NCBI GenBank assembly: GCA_004123355.1
Contig: SCHM01000002.1
Span: 9,335,569-9,399,568 of the forward strand
Direction: 5' to 3'
Source: Amphirosellinia nigrospora
Lineage: Eukaryota > Ascomycota > Sordariomycetes > Xylariales > Xylariaceae
DNA: 64,000 nucleotides
Shown here: positions 11,118 through 24,280 of the stretch, in pieces
How positions within the stretch are numbered: position 1 is the first letter of the stretch
Layout of the letters: each line of letters begins with the position of its first letter
Position numbers and translations under genes: made by a program
Notes under the pieces: generated by a model
Databases searched by the model: none
Told to the model about the DNA's origin: nothing
The model's input: only the letters and a program-made list of their open reading frames with translations

Positions 11118-14100
11118 CTCGACACCGAAGGTTTAGGTTTTTAGCTGCCCATCGGGCATCACCAATCCTGCTTCTCTGGAAGGCTTGTGGGACAGCTGAC
11201 TAAAGGCGAGATGACTCTTAGATCTTGGTCGAGGCGGTATTGAAAAAGCCAAGCAAGTGTGTGACAGAACACAATGAATGTGGAGCACAGGTGTCAATAA
11301 CACCGTAGCCAAGTCGAAAGTAGACTTTTCAGACGGCAGTGGTGATCAAGTACAGTTGGATAATTTATTAGGTTACTGAGAGTGCTCGTTGCGAAGGCGT
11401 ATAAAAAGGAAAAGCACGGTGGCTTTGATGCCATAGTGGCTTGATACCTCAGCTCAGGTATGAGAAGTGCCCCTTGTGACGACGGGTGAAGTTGAACATC
11501 GAAGTTGGAGTAGCTGGGGGCATGGGTAATTTTACAATTACTCCACACTAGATAGCACCTGGGCCCCTGCCTATAACGTCTTAGTATACCATACCTAACC
11601 TGACGTTTAAGTGGTTTTTGTGCTGCCTCAATACGTGCCGTGCCAAGGTCAAACTGGTCTAGACCAGAATGGGGCCTGGTGTTCCGGAATTTGAAGGTTT
11701 TGGTGGAGTTATGGAGCTCGGTGGTGGTGTGCATAGTCTAGGTACAGTTAGTTCGTCTACGTACCTAGTTATATAGTACATTGTGCTCTAAACCATTTTC
11801 CCATTCATCCTCCTCTCTCGCGCTTGTAGATGTGCTGCTGTAACTGGCAGAGAGCCAGGTGTCTTGGGCGTTTTTTATTAATTTTCCATCCGCAATCACA
11901 TCCACATTTATTAGTAAACTATCGTAGTGACTGACTGACTGTATAACATTTGTTGAGGCTAGGAAGTCCACCTCAAATACTACCTATAGCACACCACAAG
12001 GTAGTAGGGTCCAGCATCTCACTCAACACCGAAACGTCAAATGTGTCAAGCATCTTTTGTCGAATGAGAAGACTTGACATGGTCCAACCGCATACCTTGG
12101 CGCCCTACGATTGGTACCTGGTACCAGTGTAGCCGGCACCCTTGATGTTTCTTGACCGGTCGGTCAACTTGCCGTAGGACAGTGATTTTCCATGAGTCGA
12201 TGATGAGATTCGCAAACTGCCGGGGCTGAATCGGTTGAACTTGTATAGTACCATTGTTCATTAAAGCATACATGCCCTGAACAACACATATCTTTTGTAG
12301 CTACCGATCCGGCCGGGAAGTCATACAACTAATCACATGCGTAAGAAAGCCGTTGAACTTGATATCACCAACGCAATATCATAGACAACCACACAAGATT
12401 GCCTAAACAGTATCGCTAAAATCTCGTTTCGGTTTTTATTAAGTGGCCTTGCTTTATCCAAGTAGCATGCCGCTAAGAGAATTGTCCAATGTCCTAGGTC
12501 ATCATCTATCATCACTATTATCATCAATTTATAAGCTCATACACACTCGGGCTATGCCTTGCTGCCCACGAGACCCATCGGATGTGAATAAAGCTCGACA
12601 GAAACCCCGCTTGTTGCAGCGCCGCATATTAAGGAACAACAGTTGTGTGTGTGTTGGCTATTATTGGCGGGTGGGTTGTCCTAGATGGGGAAATTATCGA
12701 ATGGCAGCATCAAGCAGAGATCCAGACACACACACCAAAACCATGCCTTTCATACTCAGGCACATCTAATTCTTACCCACCCACCAAACGAACGGACCGC
12801 CTCGCGACCGTTACGCCATAGCTACCGTGGGAGCTTCAACTGCGACGCTATGTAGTTGAACCTACCTTAGCATTGCAGGAACCTAGGTGACATCGGCTCA
12901 TTTATCACTGGATCCTCCGGGTAGGTTTTTAATGGTACGCTCTTTGGTATGATGATTACCTTTTGCTGCTTGAATACTAACCTATAACTAAGTCTCTAAA
13001 TGTGCAAGAGCCCGTCATGGTAATCTCTGGGCGTCGTTCTACTCTGTTTTACAAAGCTGAAAATACAAATTAAAACCATGATTGAATGCGGTCTGCCCTG
13101 TTCAGCGGATCTCGATTTACTAATGCCTAGGTATGTAGCGTGACCAGCTAGTGTGACCTTGTATGGGTGCTATAGAGGTGGTCTGGTATGTGTACAGACG
13201 TACCGTATTTGCTTGAGCAAAGGCCTGCATTACGCGCCATGTCCCAGTTTCGAGGCACACGGGACTTGAAGCGAGAGGCTCTGCCTCCACTACCAGGGCC
13301 CCCTCCCATGTCTATCTAATGTTGAGCACTGCAGAGACACGCTGATTACCATTCGATGGTAACCCTATCATCAGACACGTACGTAAGAAGAGCTCGACTG
13401 AGTTCACGGCAGGTCGAGCTGCCGGTTATATACTGTAACTGTACAAGCATCCATAAGCGCAAACCGGGTTGCTCCTCTAGCTCGTTACTATGAGGTCTTT
13501 GAGGCGTCGACGAATCCGTATTGATATTTACATCATCGATGTGCCTAGACTGACAGCGGGTTTCACGTGTACTACAAAACATGGGAAAGCTGTCAACAAG
13601 CGTAATTCGGACACTCTATCCCGTGTAGGTAGATCTCGCTCCGTCGCGATTGTACTCGTCATCTTAGCCCAGCGCGCAAAACAAGAGCCAGCGAGTGCGG
13701 GTGGGTGCCCACGTTTGCACTGCCTCATTGTGGTCGAGAAACCCAAGAATTCAAGAAACGTTCAAACTCAAAACACCCCGGCAGTTGCAGTTGGGCCCCG
13801 CAGCAATAAATTGCTCCAGAGAGCGGGTGGGGCAGTGCCGGCCTTTAAGTTGCTTTAACGGTGGGTAGCTGGGAGAGCTGCATCGCACTAGATAAAGGGT
13901 ACCTAAGCTAGGTAGGTACAGCATACACTACCATCTTAGCGTGTGCCTGTCCCGAGCTGCGACCGTGGTCGGCTTGGCGGCTTGGCTTGCTTTGGTGCGT
14001 CGGTAACTCAGTGCTACTTGTAGTATTAGTACCGAGAGCAGGCCTGCCGAGAGTTCTTAGAACCTTGGAACCTAAAAGCCTTGCTCTGTCCTGGTACCGC

Positions 14101-15500
14101 CAATGCTAGGTATACCCTAACAGATGTGAGTGGGTTTCAAATACCTACTTTCAAAGCCTCAAATGTTATAACTCAACTCACCGCGCCACGGTACAGTCCC
14201 GAGCATATTCACAAGGTCCTTCTCTTCCGACAGTACCCATCCCCATCAAACTTCAGAATACGGAGGTGGGTACCGGGTCAGACTAGTGTAGGTACTAGGC
14301 ATCTAGCCGCTAAACAGGCCATCGAGGCCTCCACTTGTTAACTACGTTTTGCCCAGAGCACATTAGCGTTGGGTGTCTATATGTAAGTACTTCCCATCTG
14401 ATGATACCCTACTTATATTTTATAGAGCTGGATGTATGCGACCCAGTGTTTTGATGTGGATATACATGTGATGGAGGGTTAGGAGCTGTTTGCGTGCGTT
14501 TTATTCTTCCTAGGTAAGTAGATATCTCTGCTATACTTGGCAGTCTAAAAATCTGAGATGGGAGTTTCGATTCATGGGGTGGAGTTTCAACAAGGTAGAT
14601 TTTTCGAAATACAACATATGTACAATATGGTGAGAGCTCAAGCCATACCTCTGAACCTGATAAGTGTATTTCAAGAACCAGTGACTACCTACACCTTGCA
14701 TCTTGTCTATATTCGACGCAGCCTGCTGGGTACGGAGACTGGAGCCGGAATTGTGAGGCCCCTTTCACTAGTCACCTATATTGGTCATTGATTCAACAGT
14801 TTCCATCTGATTAAACCTCCTCGGTGCACCACTACCAGCCTGCATTGGGCTGGTCTCTCTGCCTGCCCATGCCTCCTTCATTGCTGCAGGCATGCACCTA
14901 AAACCCATGTTACAAAAACGCCATGCTTCATCAGCCACGATAATAAACATGAAAAAAAAACCTCGTCTGACGTTTTCAAATATGAAAAGAAGAAAGATTC
15001 TAAAAGTCAAGTGGAAAGGTTGCGTGAGAAGGAAGTGAGGGGGGCCATGAGGGCCACTCACTGTAAACACCACCCCACCCCATGTTCAGTTCATTTCACG
15101 CTTTTCCCACGGTACTACAGTACCCCTACAAGGCTCGACCTACCCACCTCGGTATCTTAGTGTAGGTAGACAGGTATTGTACCCATATGGAGGTACCTAC
15201 GTGTAGGTAAGGTTCTACAACTATAGCAAGCGTGGAAACTAGGTCCATACATGTATTCTACCAACCCTGTAACCCAACCTTGGAACTCTTTGACGCCGTA
15301 CCAAGTAGTGCACGAATACAAGCCCATCCTCCAATCAACCATCCTTCCCACTCGTCTTCCTCTATCCCCGCCCTCCAGGAAGAAAGAAGCAAAAAAAATA
15401 ATAAGAGGTAGACAGAGCGAGAGAGAACGCCCCGGGGTTACTATACCTGACCCCCCCCCTTCCCCAAACATTCTCCCCCAAGCCGTGTTCCCATCAGATT
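11118..15500. other. Gene-poor stretch with repeated CCTAGGTA-type motifs
   Basis: No convincing gene. A 146-residue minus-strand frame (11734-11294) has no recognisable features. Many short variants of TACCTAGGTA / GTAGGTA occur, for example 13126-13135, 13901-13919, 14508-14520 and 15191-15208. Confidence 0.5.
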
Positions 15501-16304
15501 CGGATTCCTCCAATTTTTCCAATTCCTCACCTCCTTTTGCAGGTCCGTCCGTCTAGACTTGTCGCTCGTCGTCGTCCAAAAAAGTGACCTGCCTACCGTA
15601 CCTGCCTTACCTTATGTACAGCACCTAGCCTGGGTGATCTACCTCTTGGACTGGACTAGACTAGCACGCCCAGCCCATCATAACCCAGCAGCACACACAG
15701 CATTCCTCCTCCGCCCTCCACCCACCCACCACCACCCCACCTCTTTGCGCGCGCGGCTTGTTGTCTGGACTTGTCTTATCTCTCGCATCGCACCTCACTC
15801 ACTCACACCCACCGCACCACGCACCCAACGACCACTCTCGCTCGTCCGTTCGCACCACACCCACCCAAAATCCATCGTCATCACGAATCTCCATTTTTCC
15901 CCCGGTCGCGCGTGCTGTCGCTCAGGAACCGACCAGCCGATCCTCGTGTGTCGACTCGCCAGCCTACCAATCTGCACTGCACTGCGCCGCACCGTACTAC
16001 TGCGCTTGTTGCCGGCGCGGCGCATTCTAGCAAGTTGAGTCCCTCGTCAACGCGCATCCATAATCTGCCAGAGAAGCGAAGCGCATCCGCTGCATCGCAT
16101 CAACCCTCTACCATCCCCGACGCACCGTACAATCTAGCAATCCATCAATCCGTAAGATCGCATTGCCCCGAGCACATCATCGCAATCTTCGCAATCTTCG
16201 TCTCCCATCAGACTCTCCCCCGACTTTGATTGCTGTGATCGGCGCAATCACCTTCGCCCTCTATCTTCGATTGCACACGATTAGGCATTTCTTATGGTAC
16301 CGGA
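15500..16304 (+). promoter_or_regulatory. Pyrimidine-rich leader/promoter of the Whi3-like gene
   Basis: The roughly 800 bases before the RNA-binding protein are strongly C+T-rich on the coding strand (for example 15700-15870), as is typical of 5' leaders of growth-related fungal genes. Several ATGs with short frames occur (for example 15758 and 15771), so upstream ORFs are possible if this is transcribed. No TATA box or transcription start can be fixed from sequence. Confidence 0.5.
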
Positions 16305-17900
16305 GTGTTATCGTCGCAAAGCATGATCACAGGCCGCACCTCTCACAACCTGATCCCAAGTACATCCACTAAGCCACCTCCGTTTTCTTTGTCAACTGCA
16401 TTCTCCTCTCTTGCTATTGCCACCACCAGTCTACCCATGTCGACTATGGCGTTACCCAGCTATGTTGGCCGGCAGCCGTTCGGGGCTGCGATAGATCCGT
16501 ATGACCATTATCCACGTCAAGTCTTAATTCGTCGTCTTCCTGTTGATACCACCGAAGAAAAACTACGATTGATGCTCTTATTTTCGCCATCCCAAGAGCT
16601 GATTGATATCGAGATTCTGCCTCCAGATTCGTCTAAAGATATGGGGCTCCCGTCCGCCATTGTCAGATTTACCACGCCCGCGGTCGCACAACAAGCGAAG
16701 GACATGTTGCACGGCAAGTTCATCCAACAAACCAACACTGAGTTGATCGTTGAGATCGTGTCTGGGAGCCCGACTGGTTCTAGAAGATACCTGGCGGAAA
16801 ATCCAGCTTCAGCTCAGACGAATGGGTCCACCCCCATTACTTCACCTGGCGCTCCCTCGCGCCAACCAGCTCGGTTCAGCGATGCGCTATATGGAATCGG
16901 CGACCACAAGGACTCCGAATACTATCATATATTCTCTCCGCAGTCGCCTATCGGCAATCATCTGCCCAACCAAACACACAGCTCGGGAAAGAATCTTATC
17001 CATGATACCGCGGAAGATGACGAGACTCGGGAGCTTCTCAAGGACCCGTTGCCTACGCCGAGAACGGCGCCACGCAGCAAAGACGTGCTACCGCGCACGC
17101 CGCGCAGCTACCTATTACGCGCAATGGCCAATCTATCGCTTAATACGAGCACCAACGGAGCGCTCCCAATAAGCGCGTACGTGCATCCGAATTTGACGCC
17201 TCTGTCCGCTCATGGAAATAATATGTCGCCTACTCTCATGAATGGGGCAAACCACTCAATGAACTATCCGATGAACAATTATAATCGTCAAACTTTCCCA
17301 CCTGTCAACCCAGCGGATCAGAACCCGCCCTGCAATACGCTATACGTGGGAAATTTACCTATCGACACGTCCGAGGAAGAGCTCAAGGCAATGTTCCAAA
17401 AACAGCGCGGTTACAAGCGACTTTGTTTCCGCACAAAGCAAAATGGTCCCATGTGCTTCGTGGAATTCGAGGATATCTCGCACGCGACCCGAGCGCTTCA
17501 CGAGTGTTATGGCAAACCTCTTCATAATAGTATCAAGGGCGGTATTCGACTTAGCTTCTCCAAGAACCCACTGGGAGTCCGTTCTGGCCAGCCTGCAGGG
17601 CCGCCGGCAAACGGTTCAATGGGTAGCATGAACGGGATGATGGCGCCATCGGCAAATGGCTATCCGATCAAATAGACCACCTCCTGGCCTTGCCCCCCAG
17701 GCTTAGGTCGTCTCGAGTATAACGGCAATACCCAAACGGCCCCAAACGGTACGAACGCGCCTTCAGGGTATCCGGCCACTAATGGTCATGTCTGGAATGT
17801 TGCCCAGTACAATGGTCATCATTCGACCAACTCATCCCCTCCCCCAATGGCCCCAACCCAGCATACCCGCCTCACCCTTTCGGGCCGGGACCAAATGCAT
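16305..17900 (+). CDS. Whi3/Scw1-type RNA-binding protein with two RRMs
   Basis: Cytoplasmic mRNA-binding regulator of the Whi3 (yeast, cell-size control) / Scw1 (fission yeast, cell-wall integrity) family. The uninterrupted frame 16305-17675 gives 456 residues. The first RRM is around residues 70-155 ([20 protein letters not shown]), followed by a long Ser/Pro/Asn-rich linker. The C-terminal RRM at about 340-425 has RNP2 LYVGNL and RNP1 GPMCFVEF, with the family-typical [15 protein letters not shown] and [10 protein letters not shown]. The true start may be the Met at 16439 ([16 protein letters not shown]), which fits homologues better than 16305. Past the TAG at 17673-17675 the family's Pro/Gly/Asn-rich tail ([27 protein letters not shown]) continues to a stop near 17900. 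It is spread over changing frames, with one break in a C6 run near 17692-17697 and another in the C-rich stretch 17837-17860. Family membership is firm; the broken tail could be sequencing error. Confidence 0.9.
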
Positions 17901-20900
17901 AGAGCAAAAGAAAAAAAGAAAACTATGTGCGTTGCGAAAGAAATCGGTGTTTTGAAAGACTTACGAGATGGTTAGTGGTTTGTACGTTTGTCCTCGAATT
18001 CTCAGCGAGGCTCACTCAGTCAAGAGGCAACGGCCAAAGACCATTACAGTTTCCAGAATCGTGAACTGATAGCCTATTGGCTAATGCTGCATACATTGGT
18101 GTTTGTAGTTTGATGATCATAGTAGTGCGTTCTTGGCGTTGGCGTCGAACTTTCCGTGGTCGGCCCCAGCTATGTAGGAGCGTTGTTGCAACAGCCAGGA
18201 GTTTCGAGTCATTTTTATTGTTATCAGGGCAATTTATTCGGGCATCATTCGGTCTTATCTTCTTTTCAGTTTGTTCAGAGGCATTAGCGTCAGGGTTTTT
18301 GTTTTGTACCTCATGGCTCGGCAATGATTATTCACTGGTACTCAAACGCACAAATCTGGAGTTTGATTTTTGAGGGCAAAGCGGTTACAACTTGTGCATT
18401 ACGGCCATGGATCATTGATCGGAATCATGCGACTAGGAATATCCACATCCTTGCATCAGGCTATAGGGCGAACTTTATCATTCAGCATCGGAAGGCCACT
18501 CCCCTACCAACGGCAATTTCAATGGAGCAAGAACTCGTCGGGGACAAGTCATCGTCTATCAACACGATATGAGGAAAGACGTAATGCTATGGTCCCATCT
18601 GGAGCATTTCTCATACACGGCGAAAAGGGACAGGATTGGGATGGGCAGGCGATGGGCGCTATATATTACAATGGATCCTGCCTTCATAGGTTGCTCACCT
18701 TCCAGGAGGAGATGATTTTATCGTATTGCATCAGAGAGGGAAGCGACTGCATGGGCTCGGTGACTTCGGATGGTTGGCCGATTTTTGCAACCTTACCATT
18801 CTTGTAGGGCGTGTCATTTGCACGGCCAGGGTGGAAATTTGGGACAACCCGCTCTGAGTTTGGGTTTAAAGCTGAAAGTATGGCATGGAGATGGCTGAAC
18901 ATGACCTAGCGGAACACCGGTGCCTAAAGGTCTGGAAGGAGATGTATGCTGAGCACATTTTTCTATTTATTACTCGGGCCCCCACTATATTCATTATTAT
19001 CGTGCTGGACTTCTAAACCTTACAGATCATGGGTGGCGTACTTAGGAATGCGGAAAGAAATGGGCAATTCTTGCTAAACGTATTTGTTGTTGCTTCCTGT
19101 TGTCCCCTTTCTACATGTTTATTCCATACATAATTTCTAGTCAGTTAGTCGTGGGCTTAGACGGTCACCTTGATTCGCATCTAGGAAAGAGCATATTCCC
19201 ATTTAAAAATAGCGCCTTTTTAAGATCAGCCACGTCAAGTAAATAGCATCTAGTAATTCTATCTTGTTTGAAAATTTTCACTATTCACATTCCTCTTTTG
19301 TTTCGTTACGTACTCGTACTCGAACAAAGTATCTATCACATAATCTAAGACGAGTTCATAATTTTAGTCATATGTGACCTTTAGCTCTCCTTTATTCTCC
19401 TGTTCTCCTGTTCTATTATAGCTCGGGACATCTTCTCCAATAACTTCTCGAGCTAGATTTACCACTTCGACTCAAAAGTTAAGACATCTATGAGCCCTTC
19501 GTCCCTCCAAATACCATTAACAATATTGATATCACCCATATTAACAGGATCTAGTCAACAAGAAAAGCGGGTCGGAGGGGTGCGTTATCTAAAATAGTTG
19601 GAGTGTTGTTCTGTTAATTTTAGGTAGTTGGACAAATTCATTCATGGTTCAGCGACGGTTATGGGTTTGCATATTCCTTGAACAGCTTTCTAATAAGCAC
19701 CGTGTTCCATTTCATATGCTGTCGTGACACGATTCATGTGCCTTCCAGCACCAAAATTATACGTGATCTCTATTCATATCCAGGCCACAGTTTTGCCTCT
19801 GTCCAGTGACTATTATGTTGAAATCTCGTGATTCATTAGCGGGCTCCTTGCCGCAGCTACTCTCACCATTATGAATGAACGAGAGGAGATAGGCTATGGC
19901 GTACTGACTTCGATCAGCATGCGTAGTAACAACCTCAATCCCCCCACGACGCCTTCCAAACAATTGGCTAGTTTCGGCTTGTAATATTCAAGCCATAAAC
20001 AGCTTGAGCCTCTTTGATGACAACGTACTCGCGTTGAATAACCTCGTCTCATAGGGCGGAGCTTTGATATCACACTCATCTGGGTGGTTCTGTCCACACA
20101 ACCCAAGTAGGTGTTATACATGTCATGTCTGAAATTCACAGATGCCCTAGATATTCCTCATCGACCGTCAGAAGATACCTCTCTTGGTTACGACGTACTG
20201 GCAATGCAAGCTAGGGAAAACCTCCTATCGCGCGGAGGGCTCTAGAACACCCCGGTCCTAATCTATATGTAGGACGGAAAGGTAGGCGGACTTCACAGTG
20301 ACCGTAGGCCGTATATATTCCCATTCATCATGGGTATGCAGATCGAAACTAGGGGTATATCCTTTCACGGCGTGGGGGGATAATTACTACCTTATAGCTA
20401 GTTGGGAAATTGTAGTTGTAATGTTAATCTAGCACTGTATTAATAGGACTGACAACTATCACTTCACTACACGTGTGTTGCAATAACACTCATACTTGTT
20501 ATATTTCCCTCATTCTCTATCCCGGTTCTACCTCGTTCATGTGTTCCGGAAGGATGGACGTAAGTACGTTAGTTAGTTATACGTAAGGAAAGGGGCATGC
20601 CCTTTTATAGCTGTATAACCATTTCCTCTCACGCAGGTAAGCTAAATATTTAAAACAAACAACTCTTGTATATGTCAACGCGATTAAACTAACAGTTTAT
20701 AAGGTCGTGTTGTTTTGACTGAGTAACTGTAGGCCTCTTAATGATGGAAAGAGAGAGAGCATACAACATAATATCAATCTCACCAGATTAGGTGGCGTAT
20801 ATATAGTATTAAAAGGCAATGTTTCCATTACGGCACTCTTTCGTAGTCAATCCGCATCAAGTGGTAGGTTAGAAAGGTAGTGATGAACTTCTCATCATTC

Positions 20901-23900
20901 TGTCCTGTTGCTAATTAGTGGCTTGGCTAGGGGTTCATAAGAATTAAAGACGAGATGCACTGCACGAGGGGATCTGCGCGAACGAATCAAACGACTTGGA
21001 TGGGTGTATAAAACATGCAACTAGACGTAGCTTCTCGGCTGTTCCGTGAAACTGGAACGCACTAGGCCAGCAGTTTAGGCGTCATCCCACGTTTTTTAAA
21101 TACAAACTTGTCAGCGATCAGCATCTTCAACCAGGGACTGCCTTGTTAGCCAGGTTAAGGGGGTTTGGGGACCCCATACCGACTATTCAACACGTTCTTC
21201 TCCCTCGGGTCGTGATTTGCTGCTCTCTATTCTGCACAGAGCACCGAGTGCTGGATTCTTACGATTTTCATGTCAGAGTAGATGAATATGGCAGCTTTGT
21301 AAACTAGCTTATTGCGGGCCTCTTGTTAAGGGTTAGGTAAATTTATGTAAGTAAGTACTTTGCGTCACCGGTTGTAACGGGAAAATGTGCGTGGGGCTCG
21401 GGGTTCGTCCTACACCCACGCGTGTGGAGGGGTCTCGGAGCCATGTAGCCTCTAAACAAAGCTCCGAGTACCTAGGTCGTCAGACGGGCCCGGGTACGAG
21501 TCCCATAAGGGCCTCTTGGTGCGATTATCCATACGGCCGCTGGTTTCGAGGGCATTGTACCTACCCACCTTGTCATGGCCATGTGGAGCGCTAAGTCAAC
21601 AACGCTAGGGTTGGGTTCGATCTCGAGAATGTGTGTAAGATGGACTTGGATCAGACTTGGAACAGAAAGGTTATAGAAAACTCCCCCACTCGAGAACGGA
21701 CTGTTGAGTCCAAATAAGTACTATGCTAAAGCCAACAGAAGCCGGTCTTTAACTTAACTGGATGCTCTAGGCCGAGATTTCGGCCACGGGGTTTGTGCTG
21801 CGCAGTTCGCACAAGAGACCTTGGACCGAATATGCGCGTATGGGTAGTACTAGAGTCGGACCAGGGCATGAGATAAACCAATCAGATGTGTCATATACAT
21901 TCTACTCGATTTATAGAAATGGGGTGAAATGAATTCTGTCAACGTACGTCTTCGGTTTACCCAGTCGACCGGCGTTCACTTCCTGTGCTTGGTATATGAC
22001 CGTTGGATTTAATCTCGAATTATTGGGGGAATGGTCCGCCACGGCAGAAGCGCGCGGAACGGCAGTCGTCGATGATATATAGTGCTGAGTGGCTGGCTGG
22101 CTGTCTTCAGCTGAGCTGAGCTGAGTTAAGTTGAGCGTTTGGCGTTTGGCGTTTACTGTACCGTAGGTGGCCGGGATACATACCTACTGTAGATAGATAG
22201 TACTCAAACTGGAATTGACTCGTTCTGCGGATAGATGGTGGTTGAGAATTCCATCTAGCTCGCGGGCTTGACATGTCCCATGCCTAATCAAGTGTAAATC
22301 AGGACCCGGTCACACACCAAGGTGGAGGGCATGGCATGGACTAAAGATGTCACCGTCGTGAAAGGCGGGGGCTTGTTGGCGGATCTCGGATACATTGGGT
22401 GCATTGGGTGCTCGCTTCCACGCATTCGTCCTTAGTGGCATTTGTGTGCAGCTGTAACCGCGCAGGATTACCAGTCTTGAATCTTTTTTTTCTTGACGTG
22501 CGTTGAAGATTACTCTACAGGTATCCACTGCTGTACTTGATGGACTATCTACAAACGGCAGCGCGTGCTGCATGGGCCTAACTGCGCACTGCAACTCCCA
22601 CCTATGGCTCATGTAGGTAGCATGCTATAGCATGTTACTGGTGGGAGAGTCGCTGCAATGCACCCCTCAGCCGATGCAACCTGCACAGAACTCTGGGTTC
22701 TACGTGGCTTGGATTGGATAGGTACATTCCGGGTGATACATATCCTTAGGGAGGTAGGGAGGTACCTTAGACATGTGCCAGGTATGTAAGTTTAGCTAAG
22801 CAAGCAGTGGACTGTGTACTTACTACTGCTGCCTTCCAAGGTTGGTGACCGACAAATATACTTACTTATTCAGGCGGCTGATATGCTGCTGCTGCTGCTA
22901 TTGTTTTCTTTCTTTTCTTTGTTCGTCCGAGATACGGGAAATTTCCTCTTCTCTCTCTCTCTCTCCTCGACATTCATCTACCTCTTTTCGAAGTGTGTCC
23001 CTCGTGCTGTTTGTTTCGTTTCTCGTCAGGCCTCGCTTCGCTTCGATCCGTTCCGCTCTGCCTTGTCGATCGAATTGCACTGACTGTACACACCCATACC
23101 GTGCCGTACCAGGGTAACACGTACAGATTACACACGTACAACGCTGAGTACCAGCTTAGACGACCACAGCCCGGCATTACAATACCTACCTGACTTGCCG
23201 CGCTCGCGCTCGCACTCGCACACGCACACGCATTTCTTTACCTACCGTGCCTATTAAGACTAATACTCGGCCTGCCTGACAATATCCGGTTTCTCTTGCT
23301 TCTAATCCGCTCCCATCCTCTTTACCATTCTACTTCTAGTTGGAGCTTGCACGTATTGTGTGCTAGCAGTTGTAGTAGTTGTTGGCGTGGCTGGCTAGCT
23401 TCGCAGCTTTGCCCACATCTTATTACATACACACTTTGTTACCTGGCCTTGCCTATAGGTACCTACTTCGGGCTATAATAGCTGCACCGGGATTGTCTCC
23501 ATTGTTGTTGATCTGTGCACGACCGAGCTACCTTCCCCCAAGACCAAGACCCAACGTCATTCCCGAAGTGCTAAGAGATCCGCGAGTATGAGACAGCCTC
23601 ATCTGCTTTGACATTGACAGGGAACGCCCACCGCGTCTCGACGTCATACTCCCCGACACAGCAATCGGCGCTATCAATTCAACTATTGAAGTCACCGAGG
23701 CTGCACCGAATTAATTCTTTCGTGGCTCCTCATCCGCCAAGCTCCCTAAAATACTAAAATATACCGGTTCATCTAGCCGACAACCCAGCCTAGGTATACA
23801 CTTTGCAACATTTGGTCTAGGTGATCCCGGTGACGAGGAGACACCCCGCCGCTAATATCAAAGTGCTATTTACTCGAACAAAGGGAGCATCTCAACCCTC

Positions 23901-24280
23901 AATCGCAACAACGTCAATCATCTATCTTTGTCGCTTTTATAGCCCGCAGATAGTTCCTTGCGCGGGTGATAGACACGAGCGAGAAGTGCAGCCGCAAGTG
24001 TAGGCGAGGCGCAGGCGCCCTGCCTTCCCTCTGGCGGTTACCAGCGATACCGACCTGCCCTGCAGTGGCCCATGAGCAGTCGATCAACTTTTGAGCTCTG
24101 CCTAGGCTTCTTCTTACATTGCAGTCGCGTTGAGCATCAGGCTCAGGTCGAAGTCATGCCGCCCAGGCATCACCGTTATCATCAGCCCACGTTTGTCCCT
24201 CCTCATCCTTCTTTTCGCCCCTCTTCTTCTTGGCGTCGTTGTCCCCGCTACATAAATCCCTAACTAACCTCTACCCCTAG
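17901..24280. other. Long gene-poor stretch, partly AT-rich
   Basis: No supported gene over more than 6 kb. 18950-21350 is AT-rich without recognisable repeat ends. 22085-22155 holds small tandem repeats (GGCT, GAGCT and GCGTTTG units). 22880-24280 becomes pyrimidine-rich and probably includes the promoter, 5' leader and first exon of the Rap1-like GTPase, whose start I cannot fix. Confidence 0.5.
22136..22156. repeat. Short GCGTTTG tandem repeat
   Basis: Three consecutive GCGTTTG-type units, preceded by a GAGCT repeat run. Small and probably without function. Confidence 0.6.

Noticed and set aside
11294-11734. 146-residue minus-strand frame
   Set aside because: No motif, no intron context and no coding-like periodicity that I could judge; not listed as a gene.
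15559-16229. Overlapping plus-strand frames of 90-159 residues
   Set aside because: Three overlapping frames in the same C+T-rich leader, dominated by Pro/His/Thr from base composition; treated as leader with possible uORFs.
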